Source: Dasypus novemcinctus (Eukaryota; Chordata; Mammalia; Cingulata; Dasypodidae). Taken from it: DNA of 64,000 bases. Each line of letters begins with the position of its first letter. Positions within the stretch are counted from its first letter, which is position 1. The translations under genes and the position numbers were made by a program. The stretch is taken from assembly GCF_030445035.2 (NCBI RefSeq), contig NC_080695.1:1482545-1546544 (forward strand), in the 5' to 3' direction. Below are positions 10,013 through 22,655 of this stretch, piece after piece. The notes beneath the pieces are model-generated. The model saw nothing but the letters and a program-made list of their open reading frames with translations. It ran no database searches and was not told where the DNA came from.

Positions 10013-13000
10013 GCATTGCACTCAGTGTGGGCACACGTAGAGGTGTGCGCTCGGGGCACGTGCCCTGCTGTGGTCGGGAACGAGGCAGGCGCACGCGGAC
10101 CCAGGGCGTGGAGTTCGGATGAGAACGTCCTCAGCCTCAGGCCGTGGGCCACGCATCCACGTGGCCCTGAGCTGGACACGAGGCGGAGACCCTCGCCTTC
10201 CTGAGGGAAATGGGCAGCACTGGCCGTGCTACCTGGACTTTGGCAAGTGGTTTTGGGGTTCGGCTCACTTTCAGGCACAGGAAACAAATGACAAAGAAAT
10301 GGTAATGCGCCGTGCCCGTCAGCCAAATCTGTGTTAGCTGTTTGGAATACATTAAGCCTGAAAAAACCTCGATTGCTCTAATTTCCGTCGACAGGAAGCA
10401 TTTCTGTATTTATTCAAAACCAGGGAAGCCAGCTCAGGTCATGCTATGGATTTTGTTTTCAGGCTGGCAGGCGACACCTGGCTACTGCTAAGCAGCAGGG
10501 ACACCTGGGGCTAGGAAGTCTGGTTGTCACAGCAACTGGGCATTAACAAGCACCGTGACAAAGGGGAGTGGGCCGGAGGGTCACTGGCCGGGGCCTGAGT
10601 TCCATAGGTCACTTCCTGTTTCCGGGCACTGCTCAAGGAGACCCTTGAGATACATACTAAGGGTTTGCTAAAGCTGCGTAACTGGGAGCAGGCAGGGTAA
10701 AATAACTCTGTTGGAAGTCTGAAGCCTTTCGAGTCATCTGCTTGCTGGAATATGTGCTTAGCCGCCCAGGCCTCACCCGGCCACTGCCCCTGCCTTGCCT
10801 CCTACGGTCAGGCCCTGTGCCTGCCTCTCACGGCTGCAGGGAACAAGAATGGCCAGAGCATGAGTGGAGGCCGGCAGCTGGCGCACAGTGGGCCCCTCAA
10901 GAGGCGCGGGCCGTGGGAGCGCACCTCGGTGAGGTGGCGCACGGGTGGGCGGGGTCCCGCCAGAGGGCCAGGGGGCCGGGGCCTGGGCCATCGAGGCTGG
11001 CATCTTGGTGGCCGGAGGGGTGGATGGGAGCTGGCTCCGCGCCCCTGGGTCTGCAGGGTGGGCGGGGATCCTGGCCTCGGCATTGGATGGGCGTGAGCAG
11101 TTGTCTGGGCGGCTCTGCCCTGGCGAGACGGACAGACAGACAAGGCTTTTGCTCCATCACTGCGTCGGCTAGGGGCATTCAGCGACAGTGTTTTCGAGCA
11201 GGTTTTCGCGAACGTTTTGTTTCACCATCCTTATTTTCTTCCCTGACCTCACTTTGCATTTTGTGTCAGTAACAGAAGGGCTTCCAGCTCTTCCGTCGAG
11301 TGAGGACCTGCCGAGAGCAGCGGTTTGTTGTGTGGAGACAGCCGTGTTCCGGGAGCTTCCCCCTGCACCACCTGTCCACGGCCAGGGGCTGCGCTAGGTG
11401 GCCAGGGCCGCAGCTCGCTGGGAGGGGCCGGCCATTCTCACGCACCCCACGGTGGACACAGGCAGGTCCACGGGAGGAGCCCAGTGTCCAGTGTTGGGGT
11501 CCTTCCCCCTCGCCTTCCTGCTGCCAGGGGGTCCCAAGAGGCTGGCAAGGTGCAGACCCTGGCCCCTGGGAGAGGCCGCAGAGGCACCGCGGCGGCGAGG
11601 AGTGTCCGTTCCTCACTAGTCTGTCCCCAAATGTGGGCTGGGAGTCCAGGCCCCCACTGGCTGCTCTGGGAGCCGCAGCTCCGAGCTGCGTGTCTGAGCA
11701 GGTGTGACTGTCAGGCTGACTGCAGAGGGGCGCATGGCTCCGTCCAGAGCACACTTGCCACCACCACAGCAAGCTGCACCACGAGGCTGCGATGCTCGTT
11801 AAAGCCCACAGCAGGCTTTGCAGAGCAGGCGATGTCCCGGAAAGCGTGTGGGAGCAAAGCATGTCTCACGTCAGAGCACTTGAAAGAGTGGCCCGGTAGT
11901 CCTGGGCCCCGAGGTGTCTGAGTTAAGATGGGGCTTCAGGCCCGCCCCCAGCTCCTGCCCTGAGGGCCGCTGAAACCTCAAGCCTCGCGGGCCATGCCAG
12001 CCTGGTGAGGACGGCCAGGCGGCGCACCGGCCACGCCGTCCCCCAACCCTGCGGCCCGTGGGGCCGAGAACAAGTGGCCTGGGTGGGCAGTGCTGCCTGA
12101 TGCGTGTTTTCTAGAGCTTTCTGCTGGCCGTGGAGACACGGCGCCAGATGTCTCTAAGCCAGGGCTGCAGGTGCCCGTCTGAGTGCCCGGCGCCCATAGA
12201 GGGTATCTCACTTTGGAGACCACCGCCGGCCTTTCATGCACTTGGAGGGTTCTCACTCGGCCCCAGGCGGACAGCAGGCGGCTCGCGACAGGTTTGTGCC
12301 TCAGACCCTCTGAGACGTCGGCAGGTGATGTTTGGAGGCTCCAGGACACCTGTGTTAGAAAGAACACATGCATTTCTTTTCTCATTTTGTGAGAAGGAGA
12401 AGCTGCACGTCGCATCCAAGGCGGGTTGGCGTCGTGGATGGGGAGACGGGCTCTAGTAGGGCCATGGCGCCAGGGAGGGGCACCGCAGGGAGCCCGTGAA
12501 GTGAGGCCAGCCTGGACGGGGCCTGTGGACGGGGTGGCCAGGACCACCACCGCACCCCAGGCAGCGAGACGAGCTGGGTTCCAGGCAGACCCTGGACGGC
12601 CACGCGTCCCATGGGACTCATGACGCAGGGCCGGGCCCGCGGGGACAGTGGGGCACCAGCGCTGGCAGCTCCCGGCGCCCGAGCACCCCCTCGGGGGCCC
12701 GAGTGTTTCTGAAGGCGGGACGACGGCCCCTCCCAGAGACAGGTGCACCGAGACCCTCCCGCTGTGCGCCGGGGGAGTGGCTAAATATAGCACCTGCGGA
12801 TCCTTCAAAGGCGACAGCTGCCAGCGTGTGGAGAGGAACCATTAGCTTGCTACGGAGGTGGGGCGGGCGCCTTCCCGCCGCGCTGTCACTGCCGCCTGCC
12901 CGCTGCTCCCCAGGCTGCGGCATCATCCCCAGAGGGCACTGGGAGCTTTTAAGAGGTTTTTCTTCTTAATTTCCGTGGGTTGTGTTTTCAAATGAAAAGC

Positions 13001-16000
13001 TCTGAGGTTGCGTGCCGGGCCCTCCTATCTGGCTGCAGAGGCCCGAGCGGGCCCGAGGCAGCTGCGGCACGACTGCTGGTCCTGCAGGCCCCTGCCGCCC
13101 AGCGGCACGGGCAGCCCTGGGCTGGCCCTGCCTGTGCCGTGCCTGCTGCCCGTCTCCACCTCTGGGGGCTCGGACAGTGCCCACCCCATCCGGCCGCCCG
13201 ACTGGTGCTTCCCGAGCCCCGCGGGACGGCAGCCCCTTCCCCCTTGGCATGGCTTGACGGGGAGGCCCACCCTGGCCCCTTTCTTGGCTTGGGACCGGCA
13301 GCCTCAGAGGACGGCAGCCCTCGTGCTCGCAGGAGGGGTGGGCGGGCCCTCTGATGTGGACGGCCCTGCGCCCTGCCCCGTGCTTCTCCTTGGGCCTCCC
13401 AGTGCCCATCCACACCGAGCCGGCCAGCAGCCGATGGGCCCTCGGGCCGCACGCTCCTGCGCCGTCCCCGCACCGCGTCCACCCGGTGCTCAGCGCCACC
13501 CCGGCTAGCCCTGGAGCCCCATGCGGGGGCGAGGCCCGTGTTGGTCACCATGAAGTGGCAGTTATTAAAGGGCGTGGGCCTGGAGGGAGGGGCTGTGGGG
13601 CGGCCGCTGCAGTCGCCGTGGGCGTCAGAAGAGGACGGCCTCTCGGAGGCCGGGATGGGAAGGACTTCCGGGGCCTCCCCTCCTGCGTGGGGCGGCTCTG
13701 CCCCCGCAGGCCCTCCCCGCTGACTCCTCTTTTCATGCAGGACCGTCAGGCCTTCTCCCTGCAGCGCTCGTGGCTCTGCGAGCTTCGGGGGGGGCAGGAT
13801 GGTGGCCGCGGGCCCGGGGGTGGGGGCCAGCTTCTGCGGTCAGGGCCCTTGGGTCCAGGCCCATGCGGCCCTGTTCAGTTTCTTGGTGACGTTAGGTTGG
13901 TTTAGAGAAGCCCATGAAGATGCTTGCTGGGAGGTGGGGCGTCCGAGTGCGGTTCTCAGCCCGTGTGCGGCGTGGACCCCAGCCAGCCCCCTGCCGCCCA
14001 CAGAGCTTTCCGAGACCACAGAGCATGCTCGTGGCACGAGTACATGGTGGGCCTGGCGTGGCGCCAGCCTCACTTGCCTCGAGCCGCCACTTACCCGGGC
14101 AGCCTCAGCCGCCCTGGGTGGCACCTGTCCCCACGCGGGAGCAGAGCACGCTGAGCCGTTCCCTGCGGACGCTGGGCCAGGAAGGTCTCCCCAAGGCCAC
14201 ATGGTCTCCCCAGGCTGGGAGCGCTGCTCTCCCCAGGCATGCTGTGCGCGGCCGCAGGGCCCGGGCGCGCCCCGCCCCGAAACCCTAGCCAGGCCAGGGG
14301 CAAGCCCAGCCCGGGGGACCACAAGGAGGGCCTGGGGCCGCAAGACCCGGACACACTGAGGCTCCCCACACAGTGGGGCCTGGGAGGGCACGAGCCAGCC
14401 GCCCGTGCGGAACACAAGCGCACTGCGAGGGGATGGCGTCGGTCCCAGCTGCACACGTGTGAGCCCTGGGGCTCGCTTCAGTGCTCCGGGACGTGCACCC
14501 CGTGCAGGGCGAGCGGGGCTTGTTCCGGGGCTCCCTCCGTTGCCTCCTGGTGCCTGGCGTAGAGCCGCCGTCCAGGCAGGCCGCGGGGAGGCTGCCCGCA
14601 GAGCGCAGAGAGTGGAGCCTGCGCGGTGGTGGTTCAACGGGAAAGAAGTGACTGTCTCCCCTCCCTGGAGGGCTCGACGCAGGTGGCGGGCCTGGGGCTC
14701 CGCGCGGAGAACGCCCTCACGCAGCGCTGTGGCTGGCCAGGGCCCCTCGGGACCAGCGCGGCAGGGCAGCCGAGTGGCCGGGGTCTGCTCGTGGCACAGT
14801 ACCCCCCCGCGGCAGCAGCCTGTGCTGGGGTCCTGGCTCGCGCGAGCAGAGGAGCGCTGGCACCTGGGCCTGTGAGTCCCGCCGGCCACTGGGGGCCGTG
14901 TCCCTGGCAGCGCCCGTGTTATTTATTTTTTCTGGGGACGCATCCTCCACCACACCGAAGGGAGAACAAAGCACCCCTTGTCCACGCAGCACAGCTGCTG
15001 AAACCCGACCAGATCCCAGCCAAGAAAGCAGGCAGCTGGGCCGCCCGGCGACCCCTTCCTCCCCGGGAGGGTCAGCACGACGGCTGGGGCGGGGGCTCTG
15101 CTCCTGCGCACTCCGAGGAGGGCGCGGGCGCTCGGCGCCTCGGGAGGCAGGGGGCCGTGTCCCTGCGGGCGCTCCACGCCCCAGGAGGAGCCGAGCCTGC
15201 CGCCACCCCTCCTGCTTGGCGCAGAGGCAGGCTCCGCCCTGCAGGTGCGCTTTGCTCTCCTGGTGTAAAGCTGCGCTTTGAGAGGTCATTGAGTCATGCA
15301 GCGCAGGTCATGCTCGGGCCGGCTCCGGGTGACGCTGTGTCCGAAGCCCCACGCAACGTCGCCTTCCCTCCCTGGCCGCATAGGGCGCCCGTGAGTTTAC
15401 AGCAGAGCTAATAGAGTGCACCAGGCAGGCGCTCACGGGTGCTGAGCAGCTGTCCCAGAACCACAGCAGGGGCCGGGGCTTCTGCACCAGGTGGGTGCTG
15501 GGGCTCCCCGTGCCGGCTCCCGCCCCGCGTGGGCCAGTGCGCATCCCGGCGCGTGCCCTTGGCCTCGGAGGTCCTGCGTTTCCTCGCCCGTGCAGCCGAC
15601 CCCGCGGGGCTTCCTCGGATACGTGGTCACCCACAGACACGCGCCTGGGCCGGGCCATCAGGTGCTCCCGCGCCCCGTGGTTTCCTTGACTCATAAATTA
15701 CGTAAACCCCCAAATACATGACAAGTGAAACGATGCCAAATTCGGTGCAAGTCGCCGCTGAAGATAAAACAGGAGGGGCTTCGTGGAACGAGTAGGTCCC
15801 TGCCTTCTGCCTGGGGGCTGGAAAGCGAAGGCCCTGCCAGCATACCCAAGGTGAGCCTTGGCCCAAAGCAGCGGCTTTGTCTAAAACGGGGCCAGGGGCG
15901 GGATGACAGGCGCTTCCCGCGAGACGTGCAGGGAGAGCCGGAGGCTCGGAATGGCGGCCCCAGCCACCCGGGCCCTGGCCATGGGGTCGGGGCCCCTGGG

Positions 16001-17051
16001 GCCCCTGGGGTGGACGTGTGCAGGGTGGGTACCTGGGCCAGGGACCCTCGCCCCCATCGGTGGCAGTCCTGGGGCTCCTTGCCACTGCCACTTTCACTTT
16101 GCTCCTGCCCCTACCCCACCCTCCCCACACTCTGGCTTCTTTCTGCACCAGAATCGTCTCCAGGTGACGGTACAGGATGCCAGCAGGGACAAGCGAGCCC
16201 ACGAGCATGGGACGCTGGGGCTGCCCTGGAGGGCCCACCTGGGGGCCCCCTGACGGCGCCTGCGCAGGGGACCCCATGGCCCGGCTCCCAGGCCCGCCCC
16301 AGCGTCCATTGTCGCAGCTCCGCACTCGGAGTGCTGGCCTGTCCTGTGCACTCCCACGGAATCCTGGGCCTTGCCCCGAGGGCAGGCGGTCCGCTGGTGG
16401 GGAGCCGCCCCCTTCCCTTGCCGTCCGCTCAGCTCAGATCCTCCGTGGTCTTTCAGCCTTGCCCGAGGGCCAGCTTTACTCAGGAGCCAGCAAACACCCC
16501 TGAGCGCCTCCTGGGTGCCCGAGCCAACCCACGCCAGAGCCCGTGCTAGTGGAGGAGCAGGAGAGCGCAGGAGACTGCCCTCCGCACAGCAGGGCCAGCG
16601 GCTCGGTCAGCGGGCGCCGAGTGCCAGGCGCAGGCTCAGCCAGCCCCGGCCTCTGCGGGCTGCCAGCGGCCCCACGCCCCCCTTGAGGAGGGACAGGCCG
16701 GGCGCTCGGAGCTCGGCGCTCACTGTCAGGTGGGACTGCGTCTCCATCCTGGGGACGGCTCTTCTGGAGGAGCCGGCAGAGCCGGGGCGGACGTCCCTGG
16801 CTGCGGAGCGCCGGGTGTCACCTCGACACTGTCTCGCAGGGCCCTCCAGAGGCCCAGAGGCCGTCCCGGACCGGCTCAGGGTGCACGAGGCCTGCCCTCG
16901 GCCTGCCCTCGGCCTCCTTGCCTCCTGCAGCCGTCCACCCGACTCAGACCACAGCTGGCACCGGGCCGTGCCTGCAGGGCGGGTCCGGGCCATGCTGCCG
17001 GGGAACCTGCTTCCGCAGTCGCCCTGAACCGTTCTTTCCTGCTCCTTTTAG

Positions 17052-17200
17052 GATGGGAGTCCCAGCTTCTGGAAACAGGATTCCTGGGGATTTTTTTGTG
17101 CCCGCTCTGGACTCTGTCTCGATTGCCCAGACACACCCCCACGTCCCGGATTGTCATATGGGGATTCCGCTGGCTGATTTTCAGAATCATGCTGGGAGCA
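17052..17200 (+). CDS. LMF1: LMF1 exon (exon 4 by inference), lipase maturation factor 1
   Basis: LMF1 is a multi-pass ER membrane protein that lets lipoprotein lipase, hepatic lipase and endothelial lipase fold and dimerise before secretion. This exon is 149 nt: two bases completing a split glycine codon, then 49 codons. Its product starts GWESQLLETGFLG and ends WLIFRIMLGA, which I recognise as the start of the conserved Lmf1 core, near human residues 171-220. Two hydrophobic stretches (GIFLCPLWTLS and the last ~16 residues) are consistent with membrane segments. The acceptor is TCCTTTTAG at 17043-17051 and the donor is GCA/GTAAGT at 17201. Phase is 1 at the start and 0 at the end, and it joins the next exon without a shift. 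No stop or frameshift is present. The exon number is inferred by counting back from the exon holding human Tyr439/Trp464. Confidence 0.96.
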
Positions 17201-17220
17201 GTAAGTACACCTCCGCTTGT

Positions 17221-17240
17221 GGGGTGGGGTGGGGTGGGGT
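17221..17240 (+). repeat. (GGGGT)4 G-quadruplex motif beside an exon donor
   Basis: Four exact GGGGT units begin 20 nt downstream of the exon donor at 17201. Four runs of four G separated by one T fit a compact intramolecular G-quadruplex, in DNA or in the nascent RNA. Intronic G runs near 5' splice sites are known splicing enhancers; an effect here is inference. Confidence 0.8.
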
Positions 17241-19317
17241 GCTCACCCAGGTGGCTTTTCTGAGCAGCGTCTGCCCCGGGGGGGGGGGGCTCATCCTCGC
17301 CCCGCCTCCCCGCCCTCGCCGCTGCGGCGCTTCACCTGCCTCCTGTGACGTTCGCAGGCGCGTTTGGCATGGTTGGAACTCACTGCCTTGAGCAGACCAT
17401 TCGTGACCGTTTCTGTGGAAAACCATCACAGAACCTGGGAGCTCATCTCCAAGGAAACTCCCAGAGAAAGGAGCATTTGCTTTTTCTTTCTCCCTACTTG
17501 CCCATCCCTATGGTTTCTGGAATACCTCAAAAAATTTTTTAATTATACGGAAGTGGTCAAGGTAATTTGACACTGTAGTCAATCTGTTGAGGGCGTTCAG
17601 CAGCCCGAGAGCCTGCACCCAGCGGAAGTCGCCCCGGGCCCTGCTGGCGCCTGCGGCGTGCCTGCTGTGAGCGCCTGGCTCCTCTGGTGCTGGGGTCCTT
17701 TCAGGGCCGTGTCCCTGGGGTTTCAGATCTCCCTGCCTGTCGTGTGCTCCTCGCGCCTGGCCCTGGGTGGCGTCTCCCTTCTCACCTTCTCGCTGTGTCC
17801 CTGGAGGCTGAGCCTCCGTCTCCTGCTTTTCTGCCACATTTGAAGTGTACATCCTACTTTTAACTTACCAACGGTTTCCTTTACGCTTTTCAAAAACATT
17901 GTTTGCACTTTAAAATCAAGGAGGAAGTGGCACCTCTTCACTCCTGACTCTGTCAGAGAATTTAGCAGCTTTTCCTCTCTTTTCCTCTTCCTCTCCATGC
18001 TCTTTGTTAATAAGACCTTCATTTTTGAACTGGAATTAGCGTAAGAAGCATTTTCACCCTGGGGCCCTTGTCGTACAGGCACAGAGGCCGGCTTGCCTTC
18101 ACTTGGCAGGCACAGGCTGCACTTCTCTCCTGTGGTTTCACCCGTTTCTTAACGCGTTCAGCCAGCGTTTTCTGGCCATCCGTGTGCTGTGCCTCCTTAG
18201 CCTCAGTCCCGGGAGCAGGTCACGCAGCACCCCTGCCCCAGGGCCCTTCCTAGCACTGCCTGGTGTCCTAGAAGGACTGGCGCGTCGAGCAGCAGCAGGA
18301 GCATGCCGTGGGTGCTGCCTGGAGCCAGGGCGCAGGACACAGAGCGGTGGTTGTTAGGCACCTGGCAAGACGCCCCTGGGGCCCAGAGTGCTCGCGGCCA
18401 AAGGGGGCCTTTGGCGTAGTCGGCAGGAAGGCGCTCCCCTGGCGCTGCTGGGATTTGTGAAGGGAGGGGCACGGGGCAAGGGGCTGCAAGGACCCGTTTG
18501 GCTGCCGGGATGCAAGATGCCAGCAGAGGAGCAGCCGGCGTGGGCAAGAGCCCGCTTCCGTGGAGAGGGGCACGGGGCAGCCGCTGGAGTGTAGGCTCTG
18601 CCGGGCGCCGGTGGGTGTCCTGAGCGGCTTCCAGAGCTGCGGCGAGCCTCCTGTCCTGCTGCAGGTGGGCACCCGTTTCCAGGGCACAGAATGGCAGGCC
18701 ACGGGGCTGGGCGTGTTCCCCTCTACCGTACAGTGCCAGCAGTTTCCAGATAGGCTCCCGTTTGCTCCTCCCTCCAGCGGCACATCCTCGCCGCCCCCCT
18801 GAGCCGGTGGTAGCCCCCTCGTACTGGCAACTGAGTCTTCTCTTTTGAGAAACTGGTGTTCATGGTCTTTGCCCGTTTCTTTATTGGGTTGTCCGTCTTT
18901 TCCTTAGTGGTTCAGAGGAAGCTCAGTGAGCTCCAAGTAAGAAAAATGCAGAGATCCACAAGTAGATATAGCATAGTCAAAACGCTGGAAGTCAGAGACA
19001 AGGAGAAAACCTTGAGAGCAGCAGGGGAAAAACAACTTATTACAAAGGAACCTGTAGTGATCTGGAACTGTATGTACCCTAGAAAACCAGGTTCTTAAAG
19101 CTAATCCATCCTAAGCAGGACTTTCCAGGGAGGAGGCTTCAGTTAAGGTGAGACCCGCCTCGTCCAGCGTGGGTCTTAATCCTCTTACTGAGTCCCTCAG
19201 AAAGGGAATGAATACAGGGAGCGAGGGAGAGCTTGCGAAAGAGAGCACACGTGCACCTTGGAAGCAAGAAGCTGAAATCAGCGAGGCCTGGAGAGAAGGG
19301 AGCGCCCGGCAGACGGC

Positions 19318-19350
19318 CGCGTGCCGTGCCGCGTGCCGTGCCGCGTGCCC
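19318..19350. repeat. Short 12-bp tandem repeat
   Basis: About three units of GCCGCGTGCCGT within the decayed L1 neighbourhood. It is small and CpG-rich, with no further function apparent. Confidence 0.6.
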
Positions 19351-20100
19351 GAGGCGCCCAGGACCCTGGCGGGCGGTCTTTGGAAGGAAAGCATCGCCGT
19401 GATGATGCCTGGATTTGGACATTCTCAGTGTAAGCTAATAAATCCCCATTGTTTAAGCCAACTCATTTCATGGTATCTGCTTTGAGCAGTCTAGGAAATT
19501 AAAATGGAGACCCAATAAGGTTAAATGCAGACTTCTCGGCAGAAATAAGGAAGGGCAGAAGGCAGCGGGGAGACATTAGAGTGTTCAGAGAAAAAAAACT
19601 GTCAACCAAGAATTCTATAACCAAAACTTTTGTTCAGAAATGAAGAGAAATAAGGGCCATCGCAGTTAAGCATAACCTGAGAGTGTCTGTTGCTAGGATC
19701 CCGACCTTAAAGGAGATGATCAGGGAAATGCTTAGGGTTTAAGACCGAAAACGTGAACAAATGCAGTTCCTAAGAGCCATTACATAATCATAGAAGAGAC
19801 TCTGACTGTGTAATACATTGTCGGGTCTACAGCGTATGGAAACATATGTATAACGTAGTTGCCAATAACTGCACAAAGAAGGGGGCTGCAGAATAGCTGT
19901 AATGGGTTAAGGAAATGAAGACAGGTGGTAAAGTAGTAGTTACGGCGATATACTCTTGGGTTTGTAACACTAATAAATGTAATATATATGATCATAATGC
20001 CACAAAAGCAGAGAAGAGGGAGTAGCACTTGATGGGGTTAACATTGCTATATGTTATTAGAATTAAACTAGTATAGTCTGAAGCAGATTAAGATGTATAT

Positions 20101-20526
20101 GGGGAAGCGGACGTGGCTCAACTGATGGGGCATCCGCCTACCATATGGGAGATCCAAGGTTCAAACCCAGGGCCTCCTGGCCCATGTGGTGAGCTGGCCC
20201 ACGCGCAGTGCTGTCACGCGCAAGGAGTGCTGTGCCACGCAGGGTTGTCCCCCGCATAGGGGAGCTCCACGCTCAAGGAGTGTGCCCTGCGTTGAGTCAC
20301 CCTGTGCAAGAAAAGCACAGCCCACCCAGGAGTGGCACCGCACACACACAGAGCTGATGCAGCAAGATGACGCAACAAGATGATGCAACAGAGAGACACA
20401 GATTCCTGGTGCCACCGAGAATGCAAGCGGACACAGAAGAACACACAGCAAATGGACACAGAGAGCAGACAAGGGGATGAGGGGAAGGGGAGAGAAATAA
20501 ATAAATCTTTAAAAAAAAAAAAAAAA
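20101..20526 (+). mobile_element. Full-length DAS SINE inside L1
   Basis: Starts GGGGAAGCGGACGTGGCTC (A-box region), has a B-box GGTTCAAACCC at 20158-20168, a long body, and ends AAATAAATAAATCTTT plus 16 A. Flanks AGATGTATAT (20091-20100) and AGAGATATAT (20526-20535) resemble a decayed duplication. Removing the SINE restores continuous L1 text across the site, so it post-dates the L1. Confidence 0.92.
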
Positions 20527-22571
20527 GAGATATATGGCAACCCTCGAGCAACCACTAAAAAAATAACTAAGAAATTCTAGCAAATAATTATTAATGGAAT
20601 TAAAGTGCTACATTAGAAAAGACTCAATGCAAAAGAAAGTAAACTAGGAGTAGGGGAATTAAGGTATAAGACGTAAAATAAAGCGTAAAATGATAGTCTT
20701 AAATCCAACTATATTGATAATATCATTAAGTCAATTAAAATTCAGAGATTATCAAACTGGATTTTAAAAAAACAAGCAAAAACCTTATTCCAAGTATATG
20801 CTGTCCACAGGAGACACACTTCATATTCAAAGACTCAAGTAGATTGAAAGTAAAAGGATGGGAAAAGGTATTTCATGCAAATAGTAGCCATATGAAAGTT
20901 GAGAGGCAATACTGAAATGAAACAAAAATAGACTTTATAACAGTAGTTATTACTAGAAATAAAGAAGGATATTTTATAATAAAACCATCGTTCCATCAAG
21001 AAGATGTAATGATTAAACATATATGCACCTGATAACAGCACCAAAATATATGAAGCAAAAACTGACAAAAATGAAGGAAAAAATACTGTAACAAGAACAG
21101 TTGGAGACTTCTGCGCCAACACTTTCAATAGTTGACAAATCAACTGAACAGAAGATCAACAAGGAAATAGAAGACTTGAGTAACCTATAAGCCTGCTAAA
21201 CCTGACAGATGTCTGTAGGACATGCCATCCAACAACAACAAATAAACCTTCTTCTCAAATGCACATGGAACGTTCTCCAGGATATACCATACAACAAGCC
21301 TTAATGAATTTTAAAGGGTAGAAATAATACAAATGTGCTTACTCACCACAATGGATAAAATTAGAAGTCAACAACAGGGAATACTCAAATACTGGAAAAT
21401 AAACAACATGCTCTTAAATAACCAAAGGCTCAAAGAAGGAGTCAAAAAGGAAATCATAAATACTGTGAGATGAGTGAAAACGAAAGCACAACACACTAAA
21501 CTTTACGGACTGCCACTAAAGCAATGCTTAGAGGGAAGTGCCCCTGTTAAGAAGGAAGAATGCTATCCTATCGATAATCTAACCACCCATCTTCTGAGCC
21601 TTGGAAATAGAAGAGCAAACTAGCCCTAAAGCAAGGAGGAAAGACACAAGAAAGAGAGTGGGAGGCAGTGAAATGGAGACTAGGAAACGAGAGAAAATCA
21701 GTGGACCCCAAAGCTGGTTCTTTTTGATCAACAAAATTGAGAAACTTGTAGCTGGCTTGGAAAAAAGAAAAAGAGAGAAGCCTCACATTATTAGAATCAG
21801 AAATGAGAGCGGGACTAATACTACCAGTATTAAAGAAATAAAAAGGATTGTAGATGGATACTGTGTACATGTTGTATATGCCAACAGATGAGTCAATGTG
21901 GATGAAATGGACAAATTACTAGAAAGACACAAACTACCAAAATGGACTTAAGAAATAGACAATCCATAGATCTATTAACTAGTAAAGAGACAATCAGTAA
22001 AAGAAAAAGGAAAAACAACACAAGGAAAGTCCCAGGTCCAGGTGGCTGCACTGCTGAATTCTACAAATTTTCAAAGAAGAACCAATGCACTTCTTCACCA
22101 ACTCTTCTGAAAATTAGAAGAACAAATACTTCCCAGCCCATCCTGACACCAAAACCAGACAAAGGCCATCCCATGAAAAGAGAACTGCGGACCAGTATCA
22201 CTTAAGGATACAGATGCAGAGTTGTCAACAAAGTGCCAGCCAACCGAATCCAGCAGCGTGCTGACATCTGGTTGTCATGGTCAAGTGGGATTACCCCAGG
22301 AGTGCCAAGATGGTTTAACATCTGCATGTCAGTTCATATATTACATCGTGTCAGTAGGATGAGAACAGAAATCCCGCAGTCATCTCAATGGGTGCCTCAA
22401 AAGCACCTGACAAGATCCATCCTCCTTTCGTGATATGAGCACTCTGCAAACTGGGAACAGAAGAGAGCTCCTTCACCCTAAAAAAGGAGTTGCAGAACCC
22501 CACCGCTAACGCCATGCTGAGTGGTGGCGTACTGGGTGCCCCCCAAAATAAAAAGACAAGGTGCCCATTCC

Positions 22572-22655
22572 TTTTTTTTAGGAGGCACCGGGGATTGAAC
22601 TGAGACCTCGTACATGGGAAGCAGGCGCGCAACCCCTGAGCTCTACCCACTCCCC
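22572..22655 (-). mobile_element. Short DAS SINE inside L1 reverse-transcriptase region
   Basis: Reverse-orientation compact copy: poly-T, AGGAGGCACCGGGGATTGAAC (B-box on the minus strand), then the head to CCACTCCCC. Flanks GTGCCCATTC (22561-22570) and ACGCCCATTT (from 22660) look like a decayed target duplication. L1 text resumes directly after it. Confidence 0.88.

Larger units (their letters stand above)
1..17051 (+). other. LMF1: LMF1 intron 3 (3' part; 5' end outside the window)
   Basis: No exon of LMF1 or of any other gene could be recognised between the left edge and the acceptor at 17050-17051. The stretch holds a G-rich array (1-207), a small tandem repeat near 2.4 kb, a short SINE at 3.7 kb, a minus-strand L1 with three SINEs (5.9-8.8 kb) and a 1-kb minisatellite (9.0-10.0 kb). 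From 10.0 to 17.0 kb I see GC-rich unique sequence with no supported feature. The intron interrupts a glycine codon after its first base (phase 1). That exons 1-3 lie further upstream is inferred from the protein coordinate of the first visible exon. Confidence 0.75.

Noticed and set aside
8809..10326. A 505-codon minus-strand open frame and a 433-codon plus-strand frame across the same stretch
   Set aside because: Both are made by the stop-free tandem array at 9021-10012. The products are monotonous His-Thr-Pro-Arg or Cys-Thr-Gly-Val repeats with no homologue or splice context.
1..17051. Upstream LMF1 exons (1-3)
   Set aside because: I looked for the conserved motifs that precede GWESQLLE in the family and found no matching reading frame with splice sites. 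They most likely lie to the left of the window.
20101..20180. A functional tRNA gene suggested by A- and B-box-like sequences
   Set aside because: The boxes belong to the SINE head. The sequence cannot form a complete cloverleaf and continues into the SINE body and A tail.
21601..22205. Short plus-strand frames read as host genes
   Set aside because: The products are pieces of L1 ORF2 in decayed sequence, broken by stops and SINE insertions.
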